Positions 8,194-16,475 of a stretch of 64,000 bases of DNA are shown piece after piece. Position numbers and translations under genes: made by a program. Location of the stretch: NCBI RefSeq assembly GCF_900112405.1, contig NZ_FOLI01000001.1, positions 124,001 to 188,000 on the forward strand, written 5' to 3'. The notes beneath the pieces were generated by a model. It was not told the origin of the DNA and made no database searches. It was given only the letters and a program-made list of their open reading frames with translations. Source of the DNA: Fructobacillus durionis. GTDB taxonomy: Bacteria > Bacillota > Bacilli > Lactobacillales > Lactobacillaceae. Within the stretch, counting starts at the first letter, position 1. Every line of letters begins with the position of its first letter.

Positions 8194-9537
8194 ATGGACT
8201 TTTCAGTATTATATATCGGCTCTGGACAGGCAACTTGGAACGGAGCAGTGCCCTTGGCCAAGTCTGGTGCCAAAGTGGCTGTGATTGAAGAATCACAGTA
8301 CGGTGGTGTTTGTTCAAATAAGGGCTGCAATGCCAAAATTATTTTGGATAAGCCACTGGTCTTAATTGACCAGATTAAGGCCTTGCAGGGCCGTGGCTTG
8401 GATGGTGTTCCTAAGGTGAACTGGGAAGACCTGATGGCCCATAAGCATGAACTTATCGTGCCACAGGATCAGCATGGTAAGGACCGTTTGGACAACGTTG
8501 GAATTACAACGATTAACGGCCACGCCGAATTCGTTGATGCCCACACGGTCAAGGTCGGTGAAAAGACTTATACGGCAGACAAGATTGTTATCGCAACGGG
8601 GATGCGCCCACACCGTTTGACGATTCCGGGTGCTGAAAACTTTGCGGATTCAACGGACTTCTTGTCATTGCCACATATGCCAGAGCACGTGACAATTTTG
8701 GGTGGTGGCTTTGTCGCCATTGAGTTCGCAACGATTGCTGCTGCAGTCGGTGCCAAAGTCGATGTGATTACCCGTGGTAACCGTATCCTAAAGCAATTCC
8801 CAGCGGAATACGTGGCCAAGGTGCAAGAGGATTTGAAGCGGGCTGGCGTACGCTTTATTCCGGATATGAACATTGCCCGTGCTGAGAAGAACGCCGATGG
8901 TTCATTGACTTTGTTTGGCCCTAAGGAATTCCAGTTAAGCACGGATTACGTTTTGGACGCTACTGGTCGCGTGCCAAACCACGACCAGTTGAACTTGGAA
9001 GCAGTTGGAGTGGAAGCAACCAACCGTGGTATCGTAGTTAACGATAACTTGCAGACCAACGTACCAAACATCTATGCTTCAGGGGATGCCATTGATAAGA
9101 CGATTGCTAAGCTGACACCAACGGCTGCCTTTGAATCCCGTTACCTGGCAGCTAAGTTCATGGGGACAAACGATGGGCCAATCGTTTATCCTGCCATTTC
9201 AGAGATTGTCTTTACTTCACCACGGATTGCCCAAGTGGGGGTTTCCTTGGATGAGGCAAAGTCAAAGCCTGAACAGTACGAAGTGGTCGAAGCTTCGTAT
9301 GATGGTGATTGGTACCGCCAGATCAAGAATGAACAAGGTGCTCAATTGGCCTTGATTTTTGATAAAACTAGCCAGAAGTTGGTTGGGGCTGCCGAAATGG
9401 CCATGGATGCCGAAGAAACAATTAATACCATTGTGCCATACGTGCAGATGGGACTGACGAAGGAACAGTTAAACGACTTCGTTTATGTCTTTCCTTCCAT
9501 TGCTTACACTTTGCAACGCCGTTTACCATTAGTTTAA
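8194..9537 (+). CDS. Class I pyridine nucleotide-disulfide oxidoreductase, glutathione reductase-like
   Basis: A 447-residue FAD/NAD(P)-dependent disulfide reductase fold. GSGQATWNGA (about 9-18) is the FAD dinucleotide loop, CSNKGC (C40-C45) the redox-active disulfide, ILGGGFVAIEFA the NAD(P) loop, and NIYASGDA the second FAD contact. The C-terminal dimer domain, which should supply the catalytic HPTxxE pair, reads FPSIAY (F433, Y438), so the usual acid/base His and its Glu are absent. The substrate is therefore uncertain. ATG 8194 fits AAGGAG (8183-8188); the in-frame GTG at 8188 overlaps that motif. It is monocistronic. Confidence 0.8.
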   Translation: MDFSVLYIGSGQATWNGAVPLAKSGAKVAVIEESQYGGVCSNKGCNAKIILDKPLVLIDQIKALQGRGLDGVPKVNWEDLMAHKHELIVPQDQHGKDRLDNVGITTINGHAEFVDAHTVKVGEKTYTADKIVIATGMRPHRLTIPGAENFADSTDFLSLPHMPEHVTILGGGFVAIEFATIAAAVGAKVDVITRGNRILKQFPAEYVAKVQEDLKRAGVRFIPDMNIARAEKNADGSLTLFGPKEFQLSTDYVLDATGRVPNHDQLNLEAVGVEATNRGIVVNDNLQTNVPNIYASGDAIDKTIAKLTPTAAFESRYLAAKFMGTNDGPIVYPAISEIVFTSPRIAQVGVSLDEAKSKPEQYEVVEASYDGDWYRQIKNEQGAQLALIFDKTSQKLVGAAEMAMDAEETINTIVPYVQMGLTKEQLNDFVYVFPSIAYTLQRRLPLV

Positions 9538-9546
9538 ATTAAATAA

Positions 9547-9579
9547 ATCCACTGCTTTTTATCGGAGCGGTGGATTTTG
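9547..9579 (+). terminator. Probable terminator after the reductase gene
   Basis: Ten-base stem ATCCACTGCT (9547-9556) with AGCGGTGGAT (9566-9575), including one G-T pair, then only a short T run. Confidence 0.6.
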
Positions 9580-9601
9580 ACTTTTGTAGCGTCTTTGGCT
9601 A

Positions 9602-9610
9602 TGCTATACT
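9602..9610 (+). promoter_or_regulatory. Extended -10 promoter
   Basis: TGCTATACT at 9602-9610, about 27 bases before the ATG at 9637. The -35 (TTTTGT, 17 bases upstream) is weak. Confidence 0.5.
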
Positions 9611-9636
9611 TTTTTTGTTAAGTAAAGGAGATTCTG

Positions 9637-10161
9637 ATGGAATTAGCAGGCGATGCCATTGTCGATTTGGTCGACAACCAGTCATATCAAGATAAAGTCG
9701 TGGAAAACCCAGCCGGGCAGGCGGTCGATTTGGATGCCCTCTTTGAAGCATTCAAGGCCTTAGCTAAGAATGAAGAACCAGCCCGAGCTGCGCTTGATAT
9801 CGATGGCGGTATCGAACAGGGTGGAACCACTCTATCGATGGAAGCCAACGTCATCAACTTGCCATTGCGCTATAAGAATCAAGAAAAGAAGTTGGTCTTT
9901 GTTGATCAGGCCTATGAACTAAACGTCTACTTGATTGTGGACAACGCCCACGTCAGCAAGTCCGCTTTGAAGATTGAAAAGTTGTCTTCTTTGTCAGCCT
10001 TTTTGGATGACCCGGATTCTGTTTTGGCTAAGGCTGCTAGCCGCTTTGCCGAATTACTCGATACGATTCGTGAAAATCAAGAAGCGGCAGTGGAAGAAGA
10101 AAAGGAAACAGCTGAAGAAGAGAAGACTGCTGATAAGAAAGCTTCGACTAAGAAAAAATAA
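9637..10161 (+). CDS. Conserved-looking hypothetical protein with charged tail
   Basis: A 174-residue protein that I do not recognise. AAAGGAG is correctly spaced before the ATG. There is no signal peptide or membrane segment. Residues 1-140 look like a folded domain (LPLRYKNQEKKLVFVDQAYELNVYLIVDNAHV suggests paired beta strands). The last 30 or so residues are almost all Glu, Lys, Ala and Thr and probably disordered. It is monocistronic, with its own promoter and a shared convergent terminator. No function is offered. Confidence 0.65.
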   Translation: MELAGDAIVDLVDNQSYQDKVVENPAGQAVDLDALFEAFKALAKNEEPARAALDIDGGIEQGGTTLSMEANVINLPLRYKNQEKKLVFVDQAYELNVYLIVDNAHVSKSALKIEKLSSLSAFLDDPDSVLAKAASRFAELLDTIRENQEAAVEEEKETAEEEKTADKKASTKKK

Positions 10162-10169
10162 TATGTGTT

Positions 10170-10207
10170 AAAAAAACCTCCCGGTTGAATAACCAGGGGG
10201 CTTTTCT
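10170..10207. terminator. Bidirectional terminator between convergent genes
   Basis: GGTT/AACC core stem extended by CCTCC against GGGGG with one mismatch, A run on the left and T run on the right. It serves the gene ending at 10161 (+) and the gene ending at 10207 (-). Confidence 0.65.
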
Positions 10208-10461
10208 TATTCTTCATGAATTTTGGCGGATAAGTGGTAGGCAACGTTATCCTTTTCCACAGTCGCTTTCAATACATTCGGAGACGAGACATGGGAAAGG
10301 GTGGTGAGTTCACCAAGGTCATAAGCATCCAAGACTTCTTGAACAAGTTCTTTTTTTGATGAAAAGTCCAAGGCGGGGATGGCTAAGTCTTCGTACTCTC
10401 GTGTATTTGCTCGACCAATGGCCTTGAGCTCTTTTGTCTGGATTTTTGTAATGATTAGCAT
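10207..10461 (-). CDS. Small hypothetical protein, probably from a leaderless mRNA
   Basis: An 84-residue soluble-looking protein (MLIITKIQTKELKAIGRANTR...) of unknown function, with no membrane segment and no recognised motif. There is no Shine-Dalgarno upstream of its ATG. Instead a well-formed promoter ends seven bases before the ATG, so the predicted transcription start is the A of the start codon. It is the only minus-strand gene between 1 and 16 kb and shares a terminator with its convergent neighbour. Confidence 0.6.
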   Translation of the reverse strand: MLIITKIQTKELKAIGRANTREYEDLAIPALDFSSKKELVQEVLDAYDLGELTTLSHVSSPNVLKATVEKDNVAYHLSAKIHEE

Positions 10462-10467
10462 AGCTTG

Positions 10468-10496
10468 ATTATAGGGGTTGGGGGAAGGAGAGTAAA
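10468..10496 (-). promoter_or_regulatory. Promoter giving a leaderless transcript
   Basis: On the minus strand: TTTACT (10496-10491), 17-base spacer, TATAAT (10473-10468), then CAAGCT and ATG. The -10 to ATG distance equals the usual -10 to +1 distance. Confidence 0.6.
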
Positions 10497-10576
10497 GGAG
10501 AGAGGGAGTTTTTGCTAATTTGCATTGGTACTAATTCTTTGTTAGTTTATCTATATTAGAATTAGGAGAGATGGGA

Positions 10577-10786
10577 ATGAAGAAGAGTACATTTTTAATA
10601 TCGATTGCTATCATTGCTGCTTTGATTCAGGTAGTCGATAACCACTTGATTGCACCATATGTTAATACATGGCAGAATTGCTTGATTGTTTTCTTTATTG
10701 ATTGTCCTTCCTTTTATTTTGTTTATTGGTTGAGAAATACCCGAGAGCATAAGGGGTTTAGGAAATCGGATTCTGGTCCGAAATAA
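10577..10786 (+). CDS. Small membrane protein, tandem paralogue 1
   Basis: A 69-residue protein with two hydrophobic segments (about 4-22 and 32-52) and a basic tail. It starts MKKSTFLISIA and contains the LIAPYVNTWQNCLIVFFID segment shared with the next gene. ATG 10577 was preferred over ATG 10571 because AGGAG (10564-10568) is properly spaced only for the later one. Function unknown. Two-segment peptides of this size are often immunity-like or stress membrane proteins, but nothing here shows that. Confidence 0.6.
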   Translation: MKKSTFLISIAIIAALIQVVDNHLIAPYVNTWQNCLIVFFIDCPSFYFVYWLRNTREHKGFRKSDSGPK

Positions 10787-10817
10787 AAGATTCTGTATGT
10801 AAATAAAGGGAGAAAAT

Positions 10818-11021
10818 ATGAAGAAGAGTACATTTGTTATATTATCTGCTATTTTTTATGGTTTTATCATTTTGATTGATGAACTCTTGATTGATCCATA
10901 TGTTAATCAGTGGCAGAACAGTTTGATAATGATGATTATTACTGCTCCCGTGTTTTATTTCATTGCAAAGAGAGGTAATGAAATAAGCCGGAGAAGTAAT
11001 CATACAAACTCTGAAAAGTAA
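10818..11021 (+). CDS. Small membrane protein, tandem paralogue 2
   Basis: A 67-residue protein, clearly related to the preceding gene: the same MKKSTF start, then LIDELLIDPYVNQWQNSLIMMIITAPVFYF and a polar tail. Two membrane segments are predicted. AAAGGGAG precedes the ATG, and the intergenic gap is 31 bases, so the pair is probably co-transcribed. The pair arose by tandem duplication. Function unknown. Confidence 0.6.
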   Translation: MKKSTFVILSAIFYGFIILIDELLIDPYVNQWQNSLIMMIITAPVFYFIAKRGNEISRRSNHTNSEK

Positions 11022-11027
11022 TCTGAC

Positions 11028-11056
11028 TTGCCTTTTTGCTCTTTAGCTGGCATAAT
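11028..11056 (+). promoter_or_regulatory. Promoter of the structured RNA
   Basis: TTGCCT (11028-11033), 17-base spacer, CATAAT (11051-11056). Predicted transcription start is about 11062. Confidence 0.6.
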
Positions 11057-11061
11057 AAAGG

Positions 11062-11296
11062 TATGCGATGAGTCGAGCGCGTCTTTTAAGACGCCCACGC
11101 GGCCTGCTAGGATTAAATTCCAAGCCTCGGATTAGGTGCAGGTGTAATGGTTGTTGTGGAACTTCCATTTCTCACCATGACTACTAGCGCAAGCTAGGGT
11201 GACGCTGACTTGTTTGGTTCGTGACTGAATCAAACCGCCCGTCGAAGCGAATTCGGCATGCCAAACTAAGAGCTAACTTCGGTTAGCTCTTTTTTA
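11062..11296 (+). ncRNA. Unidentified structured non-coding RNA, about 235 nt
   Basis: This gene-free stretch has a promoter, a strong terminator and dense secondary structure but no convincing reading frame. The ends can close on each other: GTATGC (11061-11066) with GCATGC (11256-11261), then TCGA/TCGA and GCG/CGC further in. Internal hairpins include GCGTCT/AGACGC near 11080-11095, CTAGC-GCAA-GCTAG with a GNRA loop near 11190, and TTTGGTTC/GAATCAAA near 11210-11235. I saw no RNase P (GAAAGTCC), tmRNA, SRP or T-box signature. A closing stem plus long hairpin would suit a 6S RNA of about 200 nt, but I cannot confirm it. Confidence 0.55.
11269..11296 (+). terminator. Terminator of the structured RNA
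   Basis: GAGCTAAC (11270-11277), TTCG loop, GTTAGCTC (11282-11289), then TTTTTT: a textbook UUCG-capped intrinsic terminator. Confidence 0.9.
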
Positions 11297-11325
11297 CTGT
11301 CTAAAGCTACAGCTAAAAGACTTTC

Positions 11326-11334
11326 TGATATAAT
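11326..11334 (+). promoter_or_regulatory. Extended -10 promoter of the xseA operon
   Basis: TGATATAAT (11326-11334), 37 bases upstream of the xseA GTG. Confidence 0.65.
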
Positions 11335-11371
11335 AAAGAAAGCTAAAACAAGTTATGGAAAGGGGCTTTCG

Positions 11372-12646
11372 GTGGAAGAATCACAGTATGTCAGCGTTGC
11401 TGCACTAACGAAATATTTATCCGCGAAGTTTGATCGAGACCCACACTTGGGTAAGGTTTACCTGACGGGAGAAATCTCGAACCTGGGGAACCGTCGGTCC
11501 CGCCATCTCTACTTTTCCATCAAGGACCCCGAAGCCAAGGCCGTGATTCGGGCCGCCATGTTCTCTTATGCTTCCCGCTTGAAGTTTGAGCCAGAAGAGG
11601 GGATGAAGGTCCAGGCTGTCGGCCGTGTGCAAATTTACGAGCCTTCTGGTTCCTACTCGATTATCTTGGAACAGATGACGCCAGCCGGTGTCGGGGACCT
11701 CTTCTTGGCTCTCCAGCAGTTAAAGGACAAGTTGGCAAAGGAGGGTCTCTTTTCAGCACCTAAGCGGCCAATTCCACCACTGCCCCGTAAGATTGCCGTG
11801 ATTACTTCGCCAACTGGTGCGGTCGTGGAAGATGTGGCCAAGACGGTTGAACGGCGGTTGCCACAGGCCCAGGTGGTTTTGCTGCCAGCCGTTGTGCAGG
11901 GGGATGGCGCCGTGCCATCACTGTTGAAGCAGTTGGATAAGGTCGATGAACTCGGCTTTGACACGGCAATTATTGGTCGTGGTGGTGGTTCGATTGAAGA
12001 CCTCTGGGCCTTTAACGACGAGGCCTTGGTTCGTAAAGTCGCCGCCTTGAAAACGCCGATTATTTCCTCTGTTGGGCACGAAACCGACAACACCTTGGTT
12101 GATCTGGTCGCCGATCAACGTGCAGCAACACCTACGGCTGCTGCCGAATTGGCAACGCCGATTTCCAAACAGAACTTAATTGATCGAGTCTTGGAATTAT
12201 CCTCTCGTCTGACGCTAGCCGGGCAGAAGTTGCTGGCAAAAAAAGAGCAGGATTTGAAGTACGTGATTGACCGGCCAATTATGAAACAGCCGGACCGACT
12301 CTACGCTGCCTACCAGCAGGAAGTTGATTCATTGGAGAAGCGTTTGTACCAGGCATTCTCACGGAAGACGGAACAGGCTAAGTACCAAGAAACGGCTTTA
12401 GCTGAACGCTTGGCTGCCCAGCAGACCCAGATGTTACGTCCTTATCAGGAGCGGGTCGCATTAGCAGCGGCTAAGTTGGATTTGGTTTCACCGTTGAAGA
12501 TTTTGTCAGCTGGTTACACCATCGTGAAAGGACCTGAGGGTCAGGTTGTGAAATCAAAGAGTGATTTGAAGGCTGGCGAAAAGGTCGGATTGACTTTTGC
12601 AGACGGCCAGTTGGAAGCTGAGATTTTAGGAGAGAAACATGACTAA
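11372..12646 (+). CDS. xseA: Exodeoxyribonuclease VII large subunit
   Basis: A 424-residue catalytic subunit of Exo VII, which degrades single-stranded DNA from both ends. The N-terminal OB fold holds [24 protein letters not shown]. The nuclease core follows, with [29 protein letters not shown] and [29 protein letters not shown], and then a coiled-coil arm from about residue 265 to 385. The start is GTG, with AAAGGGG suitably upstream. It overlaps xseB by 8 bases. Confidence 0.96.
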   Translation: MEESQYVSVAALTKYLSAKFDRDPHLGKVYLTGEISNLGNRRSRHLYFSIKDPEAKAVIRAAMFSYASRLKFEPEEGMKVQAVGRVQIYEPSGSYSIILEQMTPAGVGDLFLALQQLKDKLAKEGLFSAPKRPIPPLPRKIAVITSPTGAVVEDVAKTVERRLPQAQVVLLPAVVQGDGAVPSLLKQLDKVDELGFDTAIIGRGGGSIEDLWAFNDEALVRKVAALKTPIISSVGHETDNTLVDLVADQRAATPTAAAELATPISKQNLIDRVLELSSRLTLAGQKLLAKKEQDLKYVIDRPIMKQPDRLYAAYQQEVDSLEKRLYQAFSRKTEQAKYQETALAERLAAQQTQMLRPYQERVALAAAKLDLVSPLKILSAGYTIVKGPEGQVVKSKSDLKAGEKVGLTFADGQLEAEILGEKHD

Positions 12647-12866
12647 AGATGCATCATTTGAAGAAAAATTGAAGCAGTTGGACCAAATCGTGACGGCCCT
12701 TGAACAGGGTGACCGTCCATTGGAAACAGCCTTGGCCGATTTTAAGACTGGTGTTGTTTTGGCAAAGGACTTGCAGAAGACTTTGGCTGAAGCCGAAAAG
12801 ACTTTGGCAAAGGTGATGCAAGACGACGGCTCCATGACTGATTTGGAATTGACCAACAATGACTAG
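12639..12866 (+). CDS. xseB: Exodeoxyribonuclease VII small subunit
   Basis: A 75-residue Xse[52 protein letters not shown] is the helical family core that caps the XseA arms. It overlaps both neighbours by 8 bases, so translation is coupled with xseA and ispA. Confidence 0.94.
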   Translation: MTKDASFEEKLKQLDQIVTALEQGDRPLETALADFKTGVVLAKDLQKTLAEAEKTLAKVMQDDGSMTDLELTNND

Positions 12867-13734
12867 TTTTAAGGACTTCATTCAAACATATAAGCCTCAG
12901 GTGGAAGAAACCTTGGTTGCTGAAAGTAAGCAGCATGGACCCGAAGTGTCCGATTCCTACGAGCAGGCCTTGCAGTATGCCCTGCTGACAAAGGGAAAGC
13001 GCTTGCGCCCACTTTTGGTTTTGGCTGTGATTGATTCTTTCGGACAAGCGATTGATGGCGAGGCGGTGAAGGCTGCTTCAGCCATTGAATGGGTGCATGC
13101 CTATTCGCTCGTCCACGACGATTTGCCTGAAATGGATAACGATGCCTACCGCCGCGGTCAACTCTCCGTACACGCCTTGTATGGACCTTCCTTGGCCGTT
13201 TTGGTGGGAGATGCCTTGCAGGCACAGGCCTATCAAATCCTGTCAGCTGTCAAAAGCATTTCAGCAGAACAGAAGATGCGGATGGTCGCGACTTTGTCAG
13301 CGCGTTCGGGGGCCTTTGGCATGGTTTATGGACAAGTCTTGGACATGGGAAACCACAACGTTAACCATGATGCTGTTGCTCAGGAAGCTGTGTTGAACCA
13401 GGTCTACCAGAAGAAGACGGCGGATCTCTTAACTGCTGCCGCTTTGATTGGTGGTCATTACTTGGATTTGGATGAAGCGGCGATGGCTTTGATGGGGAAG
13501 TACGGTCAGAAGTTAGGCCTCCTTTTCCAGATTCAGGATGACTTCGATGACTACGAGCAGGATGCAGAAGAGGGCGTTGTTTCCCTTGTTCATCTCTACG
13601 GCTTGGAAAAGTCAAAGCAGATGATTGCGGACTTGCGATCTGAAGCGAAGCAGGCTTTGCAGGACCTAGAAAAACTTGAACCAGCCTTTGATGCCGGTCT
13701 ACTAACAAATTTGATTGATTTAATTGGAGCATAA
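12859..13734 (+). CDS. ispA: Farnesyl diphosphate synthase
   Basis: A 291-residue short-chain trans-prenyltransferase condensing IPP with DMAPP/GPP. The first Asp-rich motif is [10 protein letters not shown] (D87, D88, D93 among the metal ligands) and the second is [12 protein letters not shown] near residue 220. The residues before the first motif (AYSLVHDD, small chain-length pocket with S and Y) fit farnesyl length. It feeds undecaprenyl phosphate synthesis. In many Firmicutes dxs follows; here tlyA follows directly, consistent with a mevalonate-pathway organism. Confidence 0.93.
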   Translation: MTSFKDFIQTYKPQVEETLVAESKQHGPEVSDSYEQALQYALLTKGKRLRPLLVLAVIDSFGQAIDGEAVKAASAIEWVHAYSLVHDDLPEMDNDAYRRGQLSVHALYGPSLAVLVGDALQAQAYQILSAVKSISAEQKMRMVATLSARSGAFGMVYGQVLDMGNHNVNHDAVAQEAVLNQVYQKKTADLLTAAALIGGHYLDLDEAAMALMGKYGQKLGLLFQIQDDFDDYEQDAEEGVVSLVHLYGLEKSKQMIADLRSEAKQALQDLEKLEPAFDAGLLTNLIDLIGA

Positions 13735-13736
13735 GA

Positions 13737-14561
13737 ATGGCAGTTGCAAAAGAACGTGTCGATATCTTACTTGTTCAGCAGGGACTCTTTACTTCCCGTG
13801 AACAGGCCAAGCGGGCCGTCATGGCTGGCCAAATTCTCGGTGAGAACGAGGAACGCTTGGATAAGGCTGGGCAGAAGATTCCAGTGACAACGGAATTACA
13901 TTTTAAGGGACAACCACTGCCATTTGTGTCTCGTGGTGGCTACAAATTGGTGAAGGCCATTGAGACTTTTGGAATGGATATGAAAGACCAAATTGTCTTG
14001 GATATTGGCTCATCAACCGGTGGCTTCACTGACGTTTCCCTGCAGAACGGCGCCAAGCACGTTTATGCTTTGGATGTTGGAACCAACCAATTGGCTTGGA
14101 AGCTGCGGATTGACGAACGCGTGACGGTGATGGAAAATACAAACTTCCGTTATGCTAAGCTGGCAGACTTCATGGAAGGGCAGCCAACCCGGGCGACCAT
14201 TGACGTTTCCTTCATCTCCTTGGGATTGATTTTGCCAACTTTGAAGGACATCTTGGCTAAGGGTGGTGAAGTTGCTGCCTTGATTAAGCCCCAATTTGAA
14301 GCTGGTCGTGAATTGGTGGGAAAGCATGGGATTATCAAAGACCCAGCGGTTCACCGTTTAGTTCTCGAGAAGACTTTGCCAATGATGGTTGAATCAGGCT
14401 TTTCAGTGAAGGGCCTGACCTATTCACCAATCAAGGGAGGTCAGGGAAACATCGAGTTCTTGGCCTGGTTGGAACGGTCGGATGAACCGGTTATCGCAGA
14501 TGACGTGGACATCGATAAAGTCATTGAAGAAGCTCACGGTCAACTCGACCAAGAAGGTTAA
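13737..14561 (+). CDS. tlyA: TlyA family rRNA 2'-O-methyltransferase (hemolysin A type)
   Basis: A 274-residue protein with an N-terminal S4 RNA-binding domain (VDILLVQQGLFTSREQAKRAVMAGQI) and a Rossmann SAM-dependent methyltransferase with VLDIGSSTGGFTDV near residue 90. Mycobacterial TlyA methylates 16S and 23S cytidines; the targets of Firmicute homologues are less certain. It starts two bases after ispA. The argR gene usually found between tlyA and recN is absent. Confidence 0.88.
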   Translation: MAVAKERVDILLVQQGLFTSREQAKRAVMAGQILGENEERLDKAGQKIPVTTELHFKGQPLPFVSRGGYKLVKAIETFGMDMKDQIVLDIGSSTGGFTDVSLQNGAKHVYALDVGTNQLAWKLRIDERVTVMENTNFRYAKLADFMEGQPTRATIDVSFISLGLILPTLKDILAKGGEVAALIKPQFEAGRELVGKHGIIKDPAVHRLVLEKTLPMMVESGFSVKGLTYSPIKGGQGNIEFLAWLERSDEPVIADDVDIDKVIEEAHGQLDQEG

Positions 14562-14610
14562 TTCAGTCGCCTCTTTGCAGGCGAGTACATATATGATTTG
14601 GAGGCAGGGG

Positions 14611-16302
14611 ATGCTTGAACAACTTGTCATTGAAAATTTTGCCATCATCGATCAGGTCGAACTGTCTTTTGATGACCGTCTAACGGTTTTGACCGGGGAA
14701 ACCGGTGCCGGTAAGTCCATTATTATTGATGCTTTAGCGATGTTGACTGGTGGCCGAGCTAGCACGGAAATGATTCGAAATGGTGCTGATAAGGCTGTCT
14801 TACAGGCTCTCTTTACCCTTGATGCCAAGCCGGAATCACGCAATGACGAACTGAAGGCTGCTTTCGAAGCCGCCGGTATCGATGTGTCGGATAACCAAGT
14901 GGCCATTTACCGTGAGTTTAACCAGAAGGGACGTTCGGTTTCCCGCATTAACGGCATGATTGTCCCTTTGAAAACACTCGCCTCCTTGGGTGCCCGTCTG
15001 GTGGAGATTCAGGGTCAGCACGATACATCCTTGCTCTTGAACCCTGATTCCCACTTGGCGCTTTTGGATGACTTCGCAGACGCCTCTTTGAAACAGGCCA
15101 AGGTCGAGTATGACAAAGTCTTTACTCGTTACCGTGATTTGGCGCAGCGTTTGAACCAGGTCAAGAACCAGGCCCACGATTTGAATCAACGCTTGGATTT
15201 ATTGACTTTCCAGGCCGAAGAATTGAAGACGGCTAACTTGCAACCGGGTGAAGAAGACGAGCTTCTCGATGAACGGGCGAAGTTGGCCAACCATAAAAAG
15301 ATTGCCGACTCTCTGGACCAGGCTCAGCAGGCGTTAAATCCTGGCTTGGAAGGGGGCGCCATTGACTTACTGGCCGCCGCTAATTCCGCACTTGAAACGG
15401 CCGCGTCCTTTGATAAGGGCTATGAGAACTTGGCCCAGTCCATTTCAGAAGCCTACTATGCCGCCCAAGATGCCGGCCGCGATCTGGATGAGTCGGTCGC
15501 CAATCTGACTTTTGATGAAGAAGCCCTGGTGAAAATTGACGATCGTTTGCAAGTTATTCACCAGTTGAAGCGTAAGTACGGCGATACAGTGGATGAAATT
15601 CTAGCCTTTCAGCAAAAAGTCGAGGCCGACCTATCGGCATTGGACGGCGGTTCGCTCGATATCGACCAGTTGACGGCTGAAAAGGCTGCTTTGAAGGAAA
15701 AGATGGACGGTGCAGCACTGACCTTACGTGAGCGCCGCCAGAAGGTGGCCAAAAAGCTGGAAGAAGCGGTTAACCAGGAACTCCACGATTTGTTGATGAA
15801 GGAAGCCTTTTTTGAAGTGCACTTCGAGCCGGTTGAAGGATTCTTACCAAGCGGTGCCGACCGCGTGACCTTTAACGTGCAAACCAACAAGGGGGAGGGC
15901 GTGAAGCCTTTGGAAAAGGCCGCCTCTGGTGGTGAAGCCTCCCGTTTAATGTTGGCCTTGAAAACCATCTTTATCTCTCAGCAGGGACTCTCAACTGTTG
16001 TCTTTGATGAAATCGATACTGGTGTTTCAGGACGAGTTGGTTCCGCCATTGCTTCGAAGATGCGGGCGATTTCAGTTCAAACCCAGGTCTTGGCGATTAC
16101 CCACTTGCCACAGGTTGCTGCAGCTGCTGACCACCACTTCTTGATTGAAAAGTCTACGTTGGGCGACCGAACGGTTACCCACGTGACGGATTTGGAAGAG
16201 GCCGACCGTGACCGTGCGGTGGCGATGATGCTTTCTGGAGATGAAATTACCGACGTTGCCCTAGCCAATGCCAAGGATCTACGAGCTAAGGCTGGTAAAT
16301 AA
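14611..16302 (+). CDS. recN: DNA repair protein RecN
   Basis: A 563-residue SMC-like ATPase that tethers DNA ends early in double-strand break repair. The N-terminal Walker A is GETGAGKS (29-36), the centre is a long antiparallel coiled coil (about 155-360), and the C-terminal half has ASGGEASRLML (signature) and VVFDEIDTGVSG (Walker B). I chose ATG 14611, preceded by GGAGG (14600-14604). A longer frame from 14482 would overlap tlyA by 80 bases and does not match RecN N termini. Confidence 0.95.
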   Translation: MLEQLVIENFAIIDQVELSFDDRLTVLTGETGAGKSIIIDALAMLTGGRASTEMIRNGADKAVLQALFTLDAKPESRNDELKAAFEAAGIDVSDNQVAIYREFNQKGRSVSRINGMIVPLKTLASLGARLVEIQGQHDTSLLLNPDSHLALLDDFADASLKQAKVEYDKVFTRYRDLAQRLNQVKNQAHDLNQRLDLLTFQAEELKTANLQPGEEDELLDERAKLANHKKIADSLDQAQQALNPGLEGGAIDLLAAANSALETAASFDKGYENLAQSISEAYYAAQDAGRDLDESVANLTFDEEALVKIDDRLQVIHQLKRKYGDTVDEILAFQQKVEADLSALDGGSLDIDQLTAEKAALKEKMDGAALTLRERRQKVAKKLEEAVNQELHDLLMKEAFFEVHFEPVEGFLPSGADRVTFNVQTNKGEGVKPLEKAASGGEASRLMLALKTIFISQQGLSTVVFDEIDTGVSGRVGSAIASKMRAISVQTQVLAITHLPQVAAAADHHFLIEKSTLGDRTVTHVTDLEEADRDRAVAMMLSGDEITDVALANAKDLRAKAGK

Positions 16303-16309
16303 TGTATAA

Positions 16310-16346
16310 AAAAAGGAATCTTAACGTAAGTTGAGCTTCCTTTTTT
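16310..16346 (+). terminator. Terminator after recN
   Basis: GGAA and CTTAAC pair with GTTGAG and TTCC (one G-T pair, one internal mismatch), flanked by A and T runs. Confidence 0.75.
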
Positions 16347-16475
16347 AATTCATATTCTTGTTAGTTGATATATCTGTCACTTGTATATATCTGCATTATT
16401 ACGTATCATGATTAATTGATTATTTAAATAAACCGATTTTTTTTATCACCCTGGAATAGATGAGAAGGAATTCCG

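Noticed and set aside
11062-11296. RNase P RNA, tmRNA, SRP RNA or T-box leader
   Set aside because: Length and missing signature motifs (GAAAGTCC, tag ORF, GGAAGCAGCC, AGGGTGGNACCGCG) speak against each.
14482-14610. Longer recN N terminus starting at 14482
   Set aside because: It overlaps tlyA, lacks a ribosome site, and adds residues unlike any RecN; ATG 14611 is well supported.
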